From: Aphrocallistes beatrix
Lineage: Eukaryota > Porifera > Hexactinellida > Sceptrulophora > Aphrocallistidae
Direction: 5' to 3'
Assembly (NCBI GenBank): GCA_963281255.1
Contig: OY725497.1
Span: 4,146,968-4,210,967, forward strand
Length of the DNA: 64,000 nucleotides
The position numbers and the translations under genes were made by a program. This document shows positions 1 to 12,389 of this stretch, one piece after another (position 1 is the stretch's first letter; every line of letters starts with the position of its first letter). The notes beneath the pieces were generated by a model. That model did no database searches and had not been told where the DNA came from. It was given only the letters and a program-made list of their open reading frames with translations.

Positions 1-57
1 CTAAGAGATTAGTGTTAAAACCAGCACTTAAAGACCCCAACCATCGACACTACTCAC

Positions 58-3000
58 CTTCTGTAATGATAAATGGCTTGAAAAAGCACTCAAACATCTT
101 CAACAGACTGAACACCAAGTTAGCATCTGAAGTCGTTACAATCTCCTTGATTTGCTCTCGGATGAAGTTGATGCTTCTCTGAACGAACTTATCCAGCAGC
201 TGAGATATGGTGGGGATGTGGGGGTGGAAGTGTTTCAATGTTTTGTCTTTTTTTAATTTTTGTGTCCAAGATCTCAAGAAAGGAGACAAACCTTTAAAAA
301 ATTATGAAATAAATCTCAATTTCGCATTGCGTTATTTGTGTATACTGAAGAACTAACCGATTAGACTTGGCTCCAGATACACCATTCCACAGCGACTAAC
401 CGTTGCTGGGCTAGCTACAGCCAAATCCTGCACCTCAAACATGAGCGTCATCTCCTCTGTCAACTTTATGATCTCTCCACTCGTGAGACACAGCTTCTTG
501 TTGTCATCCAGTACCGTGTTCATGCTCTCGATCCACAGGGTGTCAACCGGACCATCAAACACGAACCATTTCTTGTCCGGAGTGTCGGCTGCCACACCCT
601 GACGTACCAGGGTGCTGAGAAGGCCATCCGTCCATTCGTGAGTGAGCGCATCAAACTCTCCATAGAGCTGTCCCATCGTGATGGATTTGGGATTCAACAC
701 AAATGTGAATACTTCCTACAATCAAATTTCCGTGAAATGATTTAAGTAAGTAGAGAATATTGTATATAATTACTTCGTAAGGCTGTCCGCTAGATGACAT
801 CTGCCCTTTCAGGTTGGTAAGGGCAGCCTTGAGGACTTCGTAGCACTTGGTCTTTCCAGAAGCGGTGGGGCCTACCAGCATGAGTCCATGCCTCACGACT
901 GTGGTCTCGTAGAGCTGGATGCACTTCACCACGAACTCGTCCACATCCTGCAGGCCCTGCTTCAGGGAGCAGCTCCTGATCTGGGACTCCAGGTCTCCGT
1001 AGTCCACTGCCTCATCCTTAACGTGAGGGAAGAGATCGGATACGATGCCGTTGAAGAGCTTCAAGTCCTCTCTCAGGAATTTCGGGACATTCGCCTCTCG
1101 TATAGCTCTGAGTAGAATAATCTCCTCGTCCATGTCTGGATGTTCTCTCTTGAGGTTACCAGCAGCTGATATCACCGTCTTCACTGCTCTCATTCCGAAA
1201 TCATAATGATCCTATTTTAAACACGTCATAGTTATCTGGCAATCAACCCTCGACCATTATCAGTGTATACCGACCTGTGTGCTCAGCTGCTCAGAAGATA
1301 GCTTGAATGTGGTGACTATCTTCTTAGACAAAACCTTAGCTTCAGAGAATCCGAATGAGAAGAGAGAAATCTGTGCAATCAGCGCGTAGTCTGGCACCAT
1401 CATAGCTACCGGTCTAAACAAGGCTTTCAGGTTGTCCGGCAATTCTGTTCTACCTGCATAGCCGGGGTTCATGGTGACAAAAACCGCACATGATCGTCTC
1501 AGCGGAAGCTCGATGCCCTCGAACCAGAACCTAGAACATATAATTTTTAAAATAAACGAATCTAAATTCCACATCCATGGTATATTCGTACCGTTCAAGT
1601 TGTGCCATCTGTGCCTTCTGTATGGTTGTTATCTGTTGCGCCACAACAGACAACACCTCGATGTCAATCCTGTTAAACTCATCGAAACAGGCCCAAGCGC
1701 CCGCACTAGCCAATCCTTTGAAGAACTTCCCCATAGCCATATAGTCCAGCTGGTCTGAGCAGTTGAACACGACGCACTGGATTGCCATCGCTTTGGCCAA
1801 GTCCTTCACTGTTTCAGTCTTCCCGGTGCCTGCGGGGCCTGCTGGGGCCCCTCCGAACCGGAGATGGAGAGCTCCGGTGAGGGTAAGGTAGCACCTAGGT
1901 AGCACAGATCCTGACACGGTAGAGCGAAAACAATACTTCCAAAAGAACTGAATTACAAGGACACAACCGATCAGTTAGAGGCGAAGACTAATGTAATGAG
2001 GACACTAATTTTTGGACAAAACCTATGTTAGTAAAAGGTCGCATGATAAAAAATGCGAATATCCCTGCAATAGTTTACCTGTCAGTGAGCGGAGTAATGA
2101 CAAGTCTTCCGGTGTTGCCTAGGTACTCGTAGCCATAGTTGAACTTAGCATTGACTGCCCGCATGATGGTATCATCCTCCCAGTAGTAGCGCAGCTGAGA
2201 GATCCACTCGAAAGCGTTCACATCCTTCACACCTTCTCCTCTCATATTCTCCACTACGTCCCGCGCATGCACTTCTATCACGATCAGCGCCGACATAATG
2301 GAGCGCTGCATCCGCGTGAGTTTGCCCCTCACCAGCACGACCAAGCCCTCTAGCTGCGTGAGGAGCAGTTCGCAGTAGGGGTCCAGACTGCCTTGCTCGA
2401 GAGTTTTGGTTACTTCTGTTGTCCAGTATGTCTGACATCCAGCTATGACGACCTAGCGATGGATTGATGTGTGATAGGTAATCATAGCATTCTCCTGAAG
2501 GGTTTATCAGCTGGTAGCACTAACTTGTCCAGGCCACTTCAGCACCCACTCAGATCTAGGCGTGGAGGGGTAGGCTTCTAGAGCCCGCTTGATGCAATCA
2601 CGAACAGAGTTGCGCATGGCACGCTCCACCTCCATCATCCAGAACTCCACGTTCCCCTTAGGGTAGAGCGGTTCAGAGAAGGGAACCATCTCTCCGTCTC
2701 CTGACCACATCTGGGACATTCGCAGATCTTTTTCAAAGGTCAGTTTAGCTACGTTCTCGAAGCACTTCCTGAGGTGAGGCTGTACTGCGGTGGGGTCCTT
2801 CGTCTGGGACAGGATCTGGAGCAGCTCGTCATCTGAGAGGAAGTAGAACCTGGGGAAGGCAGAGCGCTTCGTCTCCAAGTACTCGCTCAGTCCTTTTTGA
2901 ACCTGGATACATATAGCATAGCATAGCATACACATAGTGTATATGCTATAGTAACATCGTAATACCCTCATGTTGAGAGGGGGCAGTGGGCTACGGAGAT

Positions 3001-6000
3001 CTGGATCTACTCACCTGTTCCAGCAGCTTGTTGCACTCCCGCTGGTTCTCCAGCAGTCGCACATCCGGACACAGACTCACCACTTTCGGGTTGTTCTTCG
3101 CAGAGTTCATTATCTTCCTCCACATCCGCTCCATGGTCTGGTAGCGCTTGCTCTCCACTGGCAGCTGCTGGTTGATGTCCTCAGAGCTGAATATAGGCTC
3201 AAGGTAGAGCCACTGCCTCTGACACAGCTGCCACTCCTCAATCACGTCCTGCGTGATACGCAGCTTGTTCTCCCAGCTGGCGATACGCAGCTCGAACGGT
3301 TTCTTGTACGGAGAGAAGGACATCGACTGCGCCATCACGATGTGGTCGTCTAGCAGCTGTCCTACGTCCTCTCCCGCCTTCATTATGAACGTCCCTAGAC
3401 GAGCAGACTTAGCATTACTATGCATTAGGTGATTGGGACATAAACCTATGGTATCTGTGTATATTAAGGGAGATTGTTCAGTAGTATGTGGTAGGAGTAA
3501 CTGCCTGCTTACCAGTGCTCTTGTACGGTCTTATCTCTAAGATCTGTGGCTCCCATTCCTGCTCCATCTTGTCCAGCGCTTGCTCGATAGAGAATTCCTT
3601 CGCGGCTATTTCTGCAATCTTGGTGATTTCGTCTATTCTTCTATCCAATCCCATTTCCAGACACTTGGCGAATGTGAGGCTAGGCTTCGGCTTGATGACA
3701 GTTCCGAGCTGTGCCGACAGCTGTTCCCAGTGCCTGTTACGCATGCCCGGGTTCCTCAGGCTCTGGATCAGTGGGAGGAATGGACGGAACTTTTCTATCT
3801 CACTTTTGATTTCTTCTGCAACCTCCAAGCATCCTTTGACCTCCTATAAATCAGAATTATATACCAGCTTGACACACTCCAAGTCTGTGGCTTACTTTGA
3901 ACGTTTTGGTGCACTTGTGAATAGTTTTGAAGTAGAGTGTGACTTTCTGCTCCAATTCTTCGGGGTTGATATCCATGAGTGAGTTGTTCATCCAGCTCTC
4001 ATGGCAGTTGCGCCACTCAGCCGTGGTGGACCAGAGGTTCTTGTAGGGGTCGAACTCTCGGAAGAGTCTCGCAAGCTTGTCGTACTGAGTCACCTGCAGA
4101 GTGAACAGTCTCTCTCTGCTCTGGAAGAGACTTGAGTTGTCCTGGCACTCTTTGAGGGACCGTTCTATTCGCCGAACCTACCACAGTACCAAACTATATA
4201 ATACAAGTTCAGTGCACGTCTTCGTACATACTAATCAGCTCCATTACCCTGACTGCGGTATCCTGTGCTTTGGAGATGTCTTGGAAGGAATAGAAGTTGC
4301 TGATCTCTGAATCCAACTCATCCAGCTTGTCTTCCAGCTTGTTCTGATCAGCAACCAAATTCTTTCTGAAATGCTCATCATCTTTATCGAGTGTCACTTC
4401 AGCCTGTTCCATCTCGTCTGCAAGTCGAGACGGCCATGCCACCACATCCCATCGAGTGTCGAAATCTTCCTGAGACAGAGCGAAGTAGAACTCCTCTAAC
4501 AAGTTAAAGCCAAGAATCGATTTCTCTATCATACTCTGTCTCTCCTACATCAGAGAAGTGAGTATCAATAGTTTAGTGTAAGACACACTATATGCTTGAT
4601 TTAGCTCTACTCACTTGAAGGAGATCAGGTATAGAAGTGAGGTATTCTCGTTGCTCCATCAACTCCTCAGGAGAATTAGGCCGGATGTGAATCTTGTGCG
4701 ACACCTCCTTGAACTCATCGCATATCTTCTCACACTGGCTACGGAGGGTACTGCATAATACTGTTAAAAGTCGGGTTGCGATTTTCTTTTTCTTCTTTAT
4801 CAATTCACCGCGGATTGTTTCTGTATTAACGAAGAAGGGACCTGGGAATATATCTCAATAAAGTTAATGTAATTATGATAATCACGCATCACTACGATGA
4901 TACGTACAGGACATGGCAGTGACAAACCCTGATTAAGACTGGAGAAACGGACCCAGTTAATTAATACTCAACAAAATTTGCTTAAACTGTACAAAACATG
5001 GATTAAAGAGATGATAAATCCACTGAGAACTAATCCTGGTAATCCAGTACGATAGAGTGTTCTAACCAATAACGATGTTAGCTGGAATGCTAGCATCAAT
5101 AACATCTTTCTCGCTGAGGTGTTTATCAATCTCCGCTTTGATCTGCTGAGCTGTCTGCTCCTCCTCCATGAACTCCGCGATGTACTGGTCTATGTCCAGC
5201 AGGTGTAGCGGCATGTACTGCTCATAGCGAGCTGCGTACGCTCGCAGTGGGATCAGACTGTGCGTGATGGAAACGCGGATCTTTTCACGCTGTAGGCTTA
5301 CTGGCGGTTCTTTAGCACCTACCGACTCCAGGAGAGGAGTGTTTCCTTTCCAGAACAGCCGATCCATTATTCTGTTCTCAAGCTGAGGGATAGCCTGGAA
5401 GAAAATCTTTAAATTAAAACGCAATGGGTTTTTTGTTTTGTTTGTGCTAATTGATTGAGGAACTGGGAGGTGCTAGAAACGCGAAAAGGTAATTAATAAT
5501 GAATCTAGAAGGGAGTTCGAAAATCTATGTTTAAACAATTGTCGCACATGTTGCATTATTACAGAGAATTCAGATATACCTGTGTCACGTCTATTCCTTT
5601 ATCGAAGCAGCTAATGAGATTCCTCGCGAACTCTGAGAGTTCGGATGAGAAAGCGGGTCCTTCATCATGCAGCTCTAAGTCAATCAGGAAAATAGGTCCC
5701 CTAGCAGGTAGGAAGGTAGAGTGGAATATGTCGCTAGGCCATACGAACTCCTCGTCGATCTGAGACAATGTTTGAACCGAGATGAGCACCATCTCACAGA
5801 ACAGCGCTAGCGACCCTTCAATGAGGTACCTATGAAAGTGTGAATGAACCTCTATAACAGAATAGTGAGTGCGATACCACTAGGGCTTACAACTCCGAGA
5901 TCTCGAAGCATTTACTCGACTCCATATTTGAGCATGTTCAACTCCATATTAAGGACACAGTTTGCAATTGTAAGCCCTAGATACCACAGAATGTTAAACA

Positions 6001-9000
6001 GTATAGATACCTGATTGCATCCTGCATCGAGAATCGAACTACGTTCATCAGCTTCCTCATCTTAGAGACTAGGTACACATCCCATTGAGATTCCTCGAGG
6101 TTGTACGCTCCTTTGCTGTGTCCCCTCAAACAGTTGAGTATGTCTGAGACTATTTTCTGACTCCAGTCTTGCATCAAGTAAGTCTGAACTTGTACACATT
6201 GCTGGACCTAGAAAACTCGCAGCATTAAAACAAGTTATAACTCAAATCAATAGTTAAAATTCAATAGCAAGTTTAAACACATTTAAAAAACATGTTTAAA
6301 CGTGTTTAAACGTGTTTAAACATGTTTAAACATGTTTAAACATGTTTTTTAAATGTGTTTAAACATGTTTAAACGTGTTTAAACGTGTTTAAACATGTTT
6401 AAACATGTTTTTTAAACGTGTTTAAACATGTTTAAACGTGTTTAAACATGTTTAAACATGTTTTTTAAATGTGTTTAAACATGTTTAAACGTGTTTAAAC
6501 ATGTTTAAACACGTTTAAACATGTTTAAACATGTTTTTTAAACGTGTTTAAACATGTTTAAACATGTTTTTTAAATGTGTTTAAACATGTTTAAACGTGT
6601 TTAAACATGTTTAAACACGTTTAAACATGTTTTTTAAACGTGTTTAAACATGTTTAAACGTGTTTAAACGTGTTTAAACATGTTTAAACATGTTTAAACA
6701 TGTTTTTTAAATGTGTTTAAACATGTTTAAACGTGTTTAAACATGTTTAAACATGTTTTTTAAACGTGTTTAAACATGTTTAAACGTGTTTAAACGTGTT
6801 TAAACATGTTTAAACATGTTTTTTAAATGTGTTTAAACATGTTTAAACATGTTTAAACACGTTTAAACATGTTTAAACATGTTTTTTAAACGTGTTTAAA
6901 CATGTTTAAACATGTTTTTTAAATGTGTTTAAACGTGTTTAAACATGTTTAAACACGTTTAAACATGTTTTTTAAACACACTATGCTAGAAACTGGCTTT
7001 CAACGGTAGACATGGGGTTTTCAGTGGTGTAGATTTGGAATATCGTATTTTCGAGTAAATCTGATAATTCATTTGTTTACTTTTGTTTACAATAGATACA
7101 TAAAGTAAACAAATTACAAAAATAGGCCAGAGACTGGCTTTCAACGGTAGACATGGGGGTTTCAGGGGTGTAGATTTGGAATATCGTATTTTCGAGTAAA
7201 TTTGATAATTCATTTGTTTACTTTTGTTTACATTGTCATTTCAAATTGGTCAATTTAAATAAGATAAACAATCTGCACGATAGTATTCAATTTAAATAAT
7301 ATCACAAATGCTTTCGATAATTATACCCCTTTAGAAACAGCATGTACGTATACTTTATTATAATTTAATTGTTGAACCACACTTTATCACTTCACTGTTT
7401 CATTGTATACGTAGTCAATAGTATATTATCAACTCAAAATAAGATATCTTAACAAATTTTATACGTTTTCAGTTTCTTAATATTCAAGGATATAGTATTG
7501 ACCAGTATTGACCAGTAAAAACCGGGTTTTTCCCACTGTCCGTCCAAAACCAGTTTTGGACAGGACAAAACCCAACCCTGATAGCAACCGTAACATAATG
7601 TCGCAATGTCTCCCCCAATTCATTTGCCTATTAAATCACTCTAATCATATGCTTACCTGGAGCTGTTCGAACTCGTCTACTTTCAGCGGTTTGGCGGGTG
7701 ACGTGTTGAATAGGAACATCTCATGCACCTTGTTACACTCGTGTCTGACGCATACCTGAGCTCTGACAGCTTCCGGCGACGTCATCAGTGTGAGGAACAT
7801 AAACTTCTGAAACTGTGCCTGGTACGGATATTGGGGAACATCTGGGTGCTTGCCAGTGGGGGGAATAGGCGGGATCTCTTGTTTGGGGACACAAACATAC
7901 GGGAAAGTGTTCGGGTGTAGCTGTACAGTCCTAATGGATAATGAATGTGTCAATTCTAATAACGAGCCACCTAGCATATTATGCTTGTAAGTATGCAGGG
8001 TTCGTTTTGGCGTATCGGCCAAATACAAAAAATAACAAATTACTTGTCGAATATAATTCTGTTCATTGCCCGTCTGTGGTCTAGCTTAGCTTGCAGTTTA
8101 AGTTTGTTGAGACACTCTTGTAGTAGGTCTCTATCCTTCAGGCCAGGAGTGTCCAGCGCCCATGTGGACATCTTCTCCAGACTCCGAGGCTCAAGAGTGA
8201 CGTCCACCTCTTTGCAAGGCATGCAATCAATATAGAGATGGTACCTATAATGTACATTCTCGTAACAACACGTAATATTGACGTTAGAGCTATACATGAC
8301 TGTATTTGAGTCACCTCAAGTGCGCCTCAGTGATTCGTCGATCCCGAATCGCCTGGACGATCCTCTGCGAGAACACGCGTGGGTCCTCTGCCATGAAGAG
8401 GAGGTGAATCCTCGGCACCCAGTAGGAGGTACGGCCCCCTGTGTCCTCAACTGAGGTCACTACTCGTTTCAGTTTCCTCTTCTTTCTAGGCTTTTCAACC
8501 TCTTCAGATTTTGTATTACCATTAGCTCCTGCTGCAAATGTGCAATGAAATATAGTTCATTTCAATAGAGGATAATGCTAGACTGACACAACTACAGTCT
8601 ACGTACCAGATATGCCATTAGAGGGACTATCCGTGAGGCTATCCTGACCATTTCCGTTGTTGGAGCTAGGGTCAGAGGAGTGTCCCTCTTCTCCGTTGTT
8701 CTCAGCATCAAACTTCTCATTACTAGATGAGCTCAGTCCATTCTCAGTCAGAGAGTTAGGAACCACCGCTCTCTTCACCAGATACCGCTTGGTGTCTGAA
8801 CAATAACGTAGCACCCCTACCTCCACCCACTCGTAGAAGGGAGGCTCTCTGTCCTCTGCAGGGGCCTGCATCTTAGAGGCTAGCTCAGGGGCTGGGGAGG
8901 GGGAGAGGAGGCTGTGTCGGGATGAGGAGCATGAGGTGGGGATCGGATCTAGAGGGGTGTGCGCTCCAGATCGCAGAGATCTATAAATACTCGGTATCAA

Positions 9001-9871
9001 TGGATCCTCATAGATCTAGAATCGTGATAGAGTTAAGCATTCAGATATACCGCGAACTGCCTGGCCTTGAGAAGCGATCGCTCTCATCCTGCATGCTGCT
9101 GAGGGGGCGGGAGGGGGGAGGAGGGGGGTTCAGGTCCGGGAGAAGGGCTTTACCAGGAATTGGTTTACGAACTATTTCTCCACTCTCCACCACCTTCTCC
9201 AGTCCCAAATCCATCCACTCGTCTGGGGTGCGAGGGTCGAAGGATTCGTCATCAAAACACTCCAGGGGGAGGAAAGAGGGGAAGTGCCAAGATCCGGGCC
9301 TGGGTTTGGAGGAGGCAGTCGCATTAGGGACTAGTCTCCTAGGATCCTCCCCTTCCTCTTCGATCAAACTGGCTATCTGGTGTCTGCCGTACTCCCGCCT
9401 GCGTCTCTCCATCTCTACCTTGCGAGGCGTCTGTCCACTCAGCACGTGGAATGGAACCTATGGGAGTTATGTAGTAATCTCGAATGGGATCATTACAAGA
9501 ATATTATCCCTTCTGTTTACCTGCACTTTCGGGTCCCAGGCTCGCTTTGCATAGTCTGATATCCCGAGCAAGGCAGTAGAAGGTCCGTACGTCTGTCGGT
9601 CCAACAGCTCCCTGAATTCGTCCGGGGGAGGGACAGAGAAGGTGAGAGGGTCTGGGACGTAGTGCAGGGACCCCGTCTTCTTGAGGAGACTGTCTCCCTT
9701 CTTGGCTCTGGCCACCTGTCGCGGGTTGACAGCTGGCAGCTGTCTGTCGGGGTCAGGGTTGATCAGGTCGGAGTAGTAGCCGCGCTGCTGCGTCATCGCA
9801 GCTGGGACGGGGAACGAGTTGGCGGAACTCCGGCTCCTAGGGGTCCGGGGGTACCGCCGGTACTGACTCAT
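58..9871 (-). CDS. DNAH1: Axonemal dynein heavy chain, DNAH1 type (5' half, truncated by window edge)
   Basis: This is the inner-arm axonemal dynein heavy chain, the ATP-driven motor of cilia and flagella. I place 21 exons: 9871-9521, 9457-9051, 8980-8607, 8531-8315, 8244-8044, 7930-7657, 6207-6011, 5829-5580, 5394-5067, 4841-4615, 4544-~4218, 4177-3896, 3843-3513, 3394-3015, 2902-2525, 2452-2079, 1894-1592, 1530-1275, 1211-774, 715-358 and 291-58. Phases agree at every junction except the unusual donor near 4217. The protein shows the N-terminal tail, the linker (motifs [10 protein letters not shown] and [14 protein letters not shown]), the AAA1 P-loop GPAGTGKTE near 1835 and an AAA2 P-loop GPTASGKT near 875. 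Collinearity with remembered vertebrate DNAH1 runs from the [10 protein letters not shown] segment onward, so the paralogue call is firm. About 2,160 residues are here; AAA3 to the C-terminus lies beyond base 1. The ATG at 9869-9871 begins the conserved N-terminus. Confidence 0.93.
6271..6978. repeat. 10-bp minisatellite (TTTAAACATG/TTTAAACGTG) in a DNAH1 intron
   Basis: About 700 bp are built almost only from the 10-mers tttaaacatg and tttaaacgtg. They are punctuated at intervals by longer T runs (catgttttttaaa), giving a higher-order period of very roughly 100 bp. Each junction recreates the palindrome GTTTAAAC. The array fills half of the longest DNAH1 intron (6208-7656). I see no coding capacity in it. 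Confidence 0.95.
6988..7231. repeat. Tandem pair of ~103-bp direct repeats
   Basis: Two near-identical blocks start with ag-a-actggctttcaacgg and end in tttgtttac, at about 6988-7090 and 7129-7231. They differ at only a few bases and are separated by about 38 bp. They lie directly after the minisatellite in the same DNAH1 intron. The open frames that cross them are repeat artefacts. The rest of the intron, to 7656, is AT-rich with no recognised gene. Confidence 0.85.
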
Positions 9872-10081
9872 CCTATTTATATCTGAACTGACAGACTGGA
9901 TTCGCGGTTAGAAAGGTGTGTATTTGGATATGCGTTTCATTACGTATGTATATACCGTTATTCGTCACAATATCGTGTTGACCAATGTCTCACTCTTATT
10001 ATTAAATAGTTAAATGGTATACACTTCCCCTCCAAATTATACACAGAAAATTACAGTAAAAGGTATAAGAATCTTTGAAAA

Positions 10082-10495
10082 TCACTGCAATATATCTTCG
10101 ATGTATTTAATAAAGTGCGGTGACTCTATCTTTTCTCCGGGGTTGTAGAAGGGGTTAGAGATGAGTTGGGTGTAGGAGCGATGCAACTGTTTGAAGAGAG
10201 ACTTCACTTCCTGATCAATATTTTGACTCGTATTCTCCGTCATAACTAATATCTTCACTTTGGAATTGGTTACGTATCCGTAGATCTTGTACTGCTCGGT
10301 AGGGTAGAGCTGGCCGAGGTAGAGCTCTCTCTGATCCACAGCTGTGCTGCGAATAGTTAGTTTCTCCTCGATAACGTCGAGAGAGGAGTGAGCTAGGAAC
10401 ATCAGGTCAAGCTCTGAAGACTTGTACCCAGAAGAAGTCCGAAGTAGGAGGGGGGAGTTGTCACTTGAAATTATGGCAATACACACTGGATTCAT
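10082..10495 (-). CDS. TRAPPC2L: TRAPP complex subunit 2-like protein
   Basis: This is a 137-aa longin/sedlin-fold subunit of the TRAPP tethering complexes, which act in ER-Golgi and Golgi traffic as Rab exchange factors. The diagnostic block VDQRELYLGQLYPTEQYK is followed by YGYVTNSKVKI and NPFYNPGE, collinear with animal TRAPPC2L and of nearly the same length (about 140 aa). The start is the ATG at 10493-10495, giving MNPVCIAII as in the family. The frame stays open upstream to an ATG at 10636, adding 47 residues with no family counterpart, so I prefer the internal start. It is a single exon. DNAH1 begins 210 bp downstream on the same strand. Confidence 0.93.
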   Translation of the reverse strand: MNPVCIAIISSDNSPLLLRTSSGYKSSELDLMFLAHSSLDVIEEKLTIRSTAVDQRELYLGQLYPTEQYKIYGYVTNSKVKILVMTENTSQNIDQEVKSLFKQLHRSYTQLISNPFYNPGEKIESPHFIKYIEDILQ

Positions 10496-10830
10496 CCCTG
10501 CTAGTTGAAAGATTAAAGATTTGTCATAATTCTTTAGAGAAACGGTGAGCAACCTGTAGCCCTCGGGACCAATTGGTAGACCTAATTTCCAGAACGGAAC
10601 AGTACCATTAGGCGGTACGGTTCCGGGATGCCTCATTTCCCGAACAAATAAGTTTTGGCAATTAGGTATACAGTATTCCCTGAATAATCGAGGTATTTAA
10701 AATATTTTAGCGCATGCGCTGTTTTACTTTAGCGCATGCGCTGTTTTCATTTTAGCGCATGCGCTAAAACACTGTAGTGTTTCATATATTTAAAATATTT
10801 TAAATATATGAAACACTAGTGTTTTACTTA

Positions 10831-12156
10831 GGTCATTTCAAAAGTACTGATCACCCCCCACCAATTTGATATTAAGCAACGACTGATGTGTTATTTAATT
10901 ACATATTCTCGAAATAGTCTCCCTTGACGTGAATACACTCCTTTAGACGGTCTACCCAGCAGCGAAATGACTTTTTATACTCCGTCTGTGGGATCGATTT
11001 CAGGTACTTATGAACGGCGATTCCGATCTCCATTCGGCTAGTGAACTCCTTATCAGAGAGATAACTTTTCAGCTTTGAAAACAACCAGAAGTCACAAGGA
11101 CTTAGGTCAGGGGAATAGGGAGGGTGATTCAGTGTTTTCATCCCTATATCCTTGATGTATGCGGCGACTTGTTTAGTTTTATGGCTACTGGCATTATCAT
11201 GTAGAAGTTGTATTCCACGAGGACCAGTTCTCGGCCGACGCTCTGTGTAGTGTTTACTGATTTCTGTGAGCACATTAGTGCAATAAAAGTCCCCAGTAAC
11301 ATCCTGGCCCTTCGGAACGCAAACTTGAGCAACTGGGCCGTAGGCGTCAAATGCAATTGCGTACATTACCTTCTTGGCACGGAAATCTGGACGCGGTCTT
11401 TTAGGTCGGGGTTCGCCCGGATGCAGCCAACACTTAGATTTTTCCTTGGATTTAGGTTGTGAATAGTAAATCCAAGTTTAATCTATGGTTACTTTCTCAT
11501 AGAGTCGCCTTGCATCAAATTTTTCGTAATGTAGAGAAGATTTTCAGAACATTCTACCCTCTGTTTCATCCGGGCCTCTGACAGCAAATACGGCACCCGC
11601 CGAGCGCAAACCTTCCTTACTCCGAGATCTTCCTCCAGAATGCGGTAAATACTTCTCGTTGAGATATCCGTATACTAAGAAATCTCTCCAATAGAGCAGC
11701 AAGGGTCATTTCGAAGAAATTCACCAACCAACTCAATTGAGGGTTCACAGGTTGCAGATTTAGGCCTACCAGTCCGAGGCTCATCTTCAATGTTGTCTCT
11801 TCACTCTCGAAATAGTCGAGCCCATCTTCTAACCGTGGAATAAGCAAGTGCTTGATCTCCACAAACTTCCACGAGATCATTGTGGATGTTCCTGTTCGAA
11901 TCTTTAGCAGTGAACGAAACTTGATATACGCCCTTTGCTCTTGCTCAATAATTGACGATTTTGAAGCCATAAATGTACAAGTAGCCAAAACTGACAAGAT
12001 TGAAATGATGATTATAAGAAAAATACTTATGCTATCTTAAAAATTCTTTTAGATATTAGGAGAGAATGGGTAATGCTATCTGGATTATATTAATTGGTAC
12101 ATTCGATATTCACTAGCTGTCAAAAATCAATAGTGATCAGTACTTTTGAAATGACC
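10831..12156 (-). mobile_element. mariner-family DNA transposon, degenerate, 1,326 bp
   Basis: The terminal inverted repeats are exact over the visible outer bases: GGTCATTTCAAAAGTAC at the left end and its complement at the right. A TA target duplication flanks them (10829-10830 and 12157-12158). The length is typical of mariner. The internal transposase reads on the minus strand and is broken. The element sits inside palindromic repeat copy 1, so it is younger than that repeat. Confidence 0.93.
10899..11970 (-). pseudogene. mariner transposase, inactivated
   Basis: The C-terminal half reads LLHDNASSH and then HPPYSPDLSPCDFW. Exactly 34 residues separate the second and third catalytic aspartates, so this is the DD34D class. 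The N-terminal half starts at the ATG at 11970 with a helix-turn-helix region, then shifts frame near 11870. In the conserved first-aspartate motif (family form DETW), the codon after Asp is a stop (TAA near 11477), and further stops lie upstream. No full-length product is possible, so this copy is dead. Confidence 0.92.
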
Positions 12157-12265
12157 TAAGTAGCGCATGCACTAAAGTAAAACAGCGCATGCGCTAAAAT
12201 ATTTTAAATATATGACAAGTATGTATATTTCATATTGCATTTTGTAAAATGTCATGGAAAGTGTG

Positions 12266-12387
12266 TGTTGTGTTGTGTTGTGTTGTGTTGTGTTGTGTTG
12301 TGTTGTGTTGTGTCGTGTCGTGTCGTGTCGTGTCGTGTCGTGTCGTGTCGTGTCGTGTCGTGTGTCGTGTCGTGTCGTGTCGTGTCG
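12266..12387. repeat. Pentanucleotide microsatellite (TGTTG)9 then (TGTCG)15
   Basis: Nine TGTTG units (12266-12310) switch cleanly to ten TGTCG units (12311-12360). After a 2-base insertion come five more TGTCG units, ending at 12387. The open frames on both strands are by-products of the repeat. Confidence 0.97.
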
Positions 12388-12389
12388 AA

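Larger units (their letters stand above)
10693..12218. repeat. Palindromic GCGCATGCGC element, copy 1, split by mariner
   Basis: The left part (10693-10830) and right part (12157-about 12218) together make an element like the one at 12390-12587. It has three agcgcatgcgct boxes (10709, 10731, 10754), then an AT-rich palindrome centred near 10795, and the matching agcgcatgcgct box at 12184 beyond the transposon. A mariner landed at a TA inside one arm. The boxes match the consensus of the NRF1 binding site, but I infer no function from that. Confidence 0.8.

Noticed and set aside
6986-7213. 75-codon minus-strand frame with an internal repeat
   Set aside because: It only reads the two 103-bp direct repeats inside a DNAH1 intron.
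10496-10636. 47-codon N-terminal extension of TRAPPC2L
   Set aside because: The family starts at MNPVC-like residues; the extension has no counterpart and runs into the upstream spacer.
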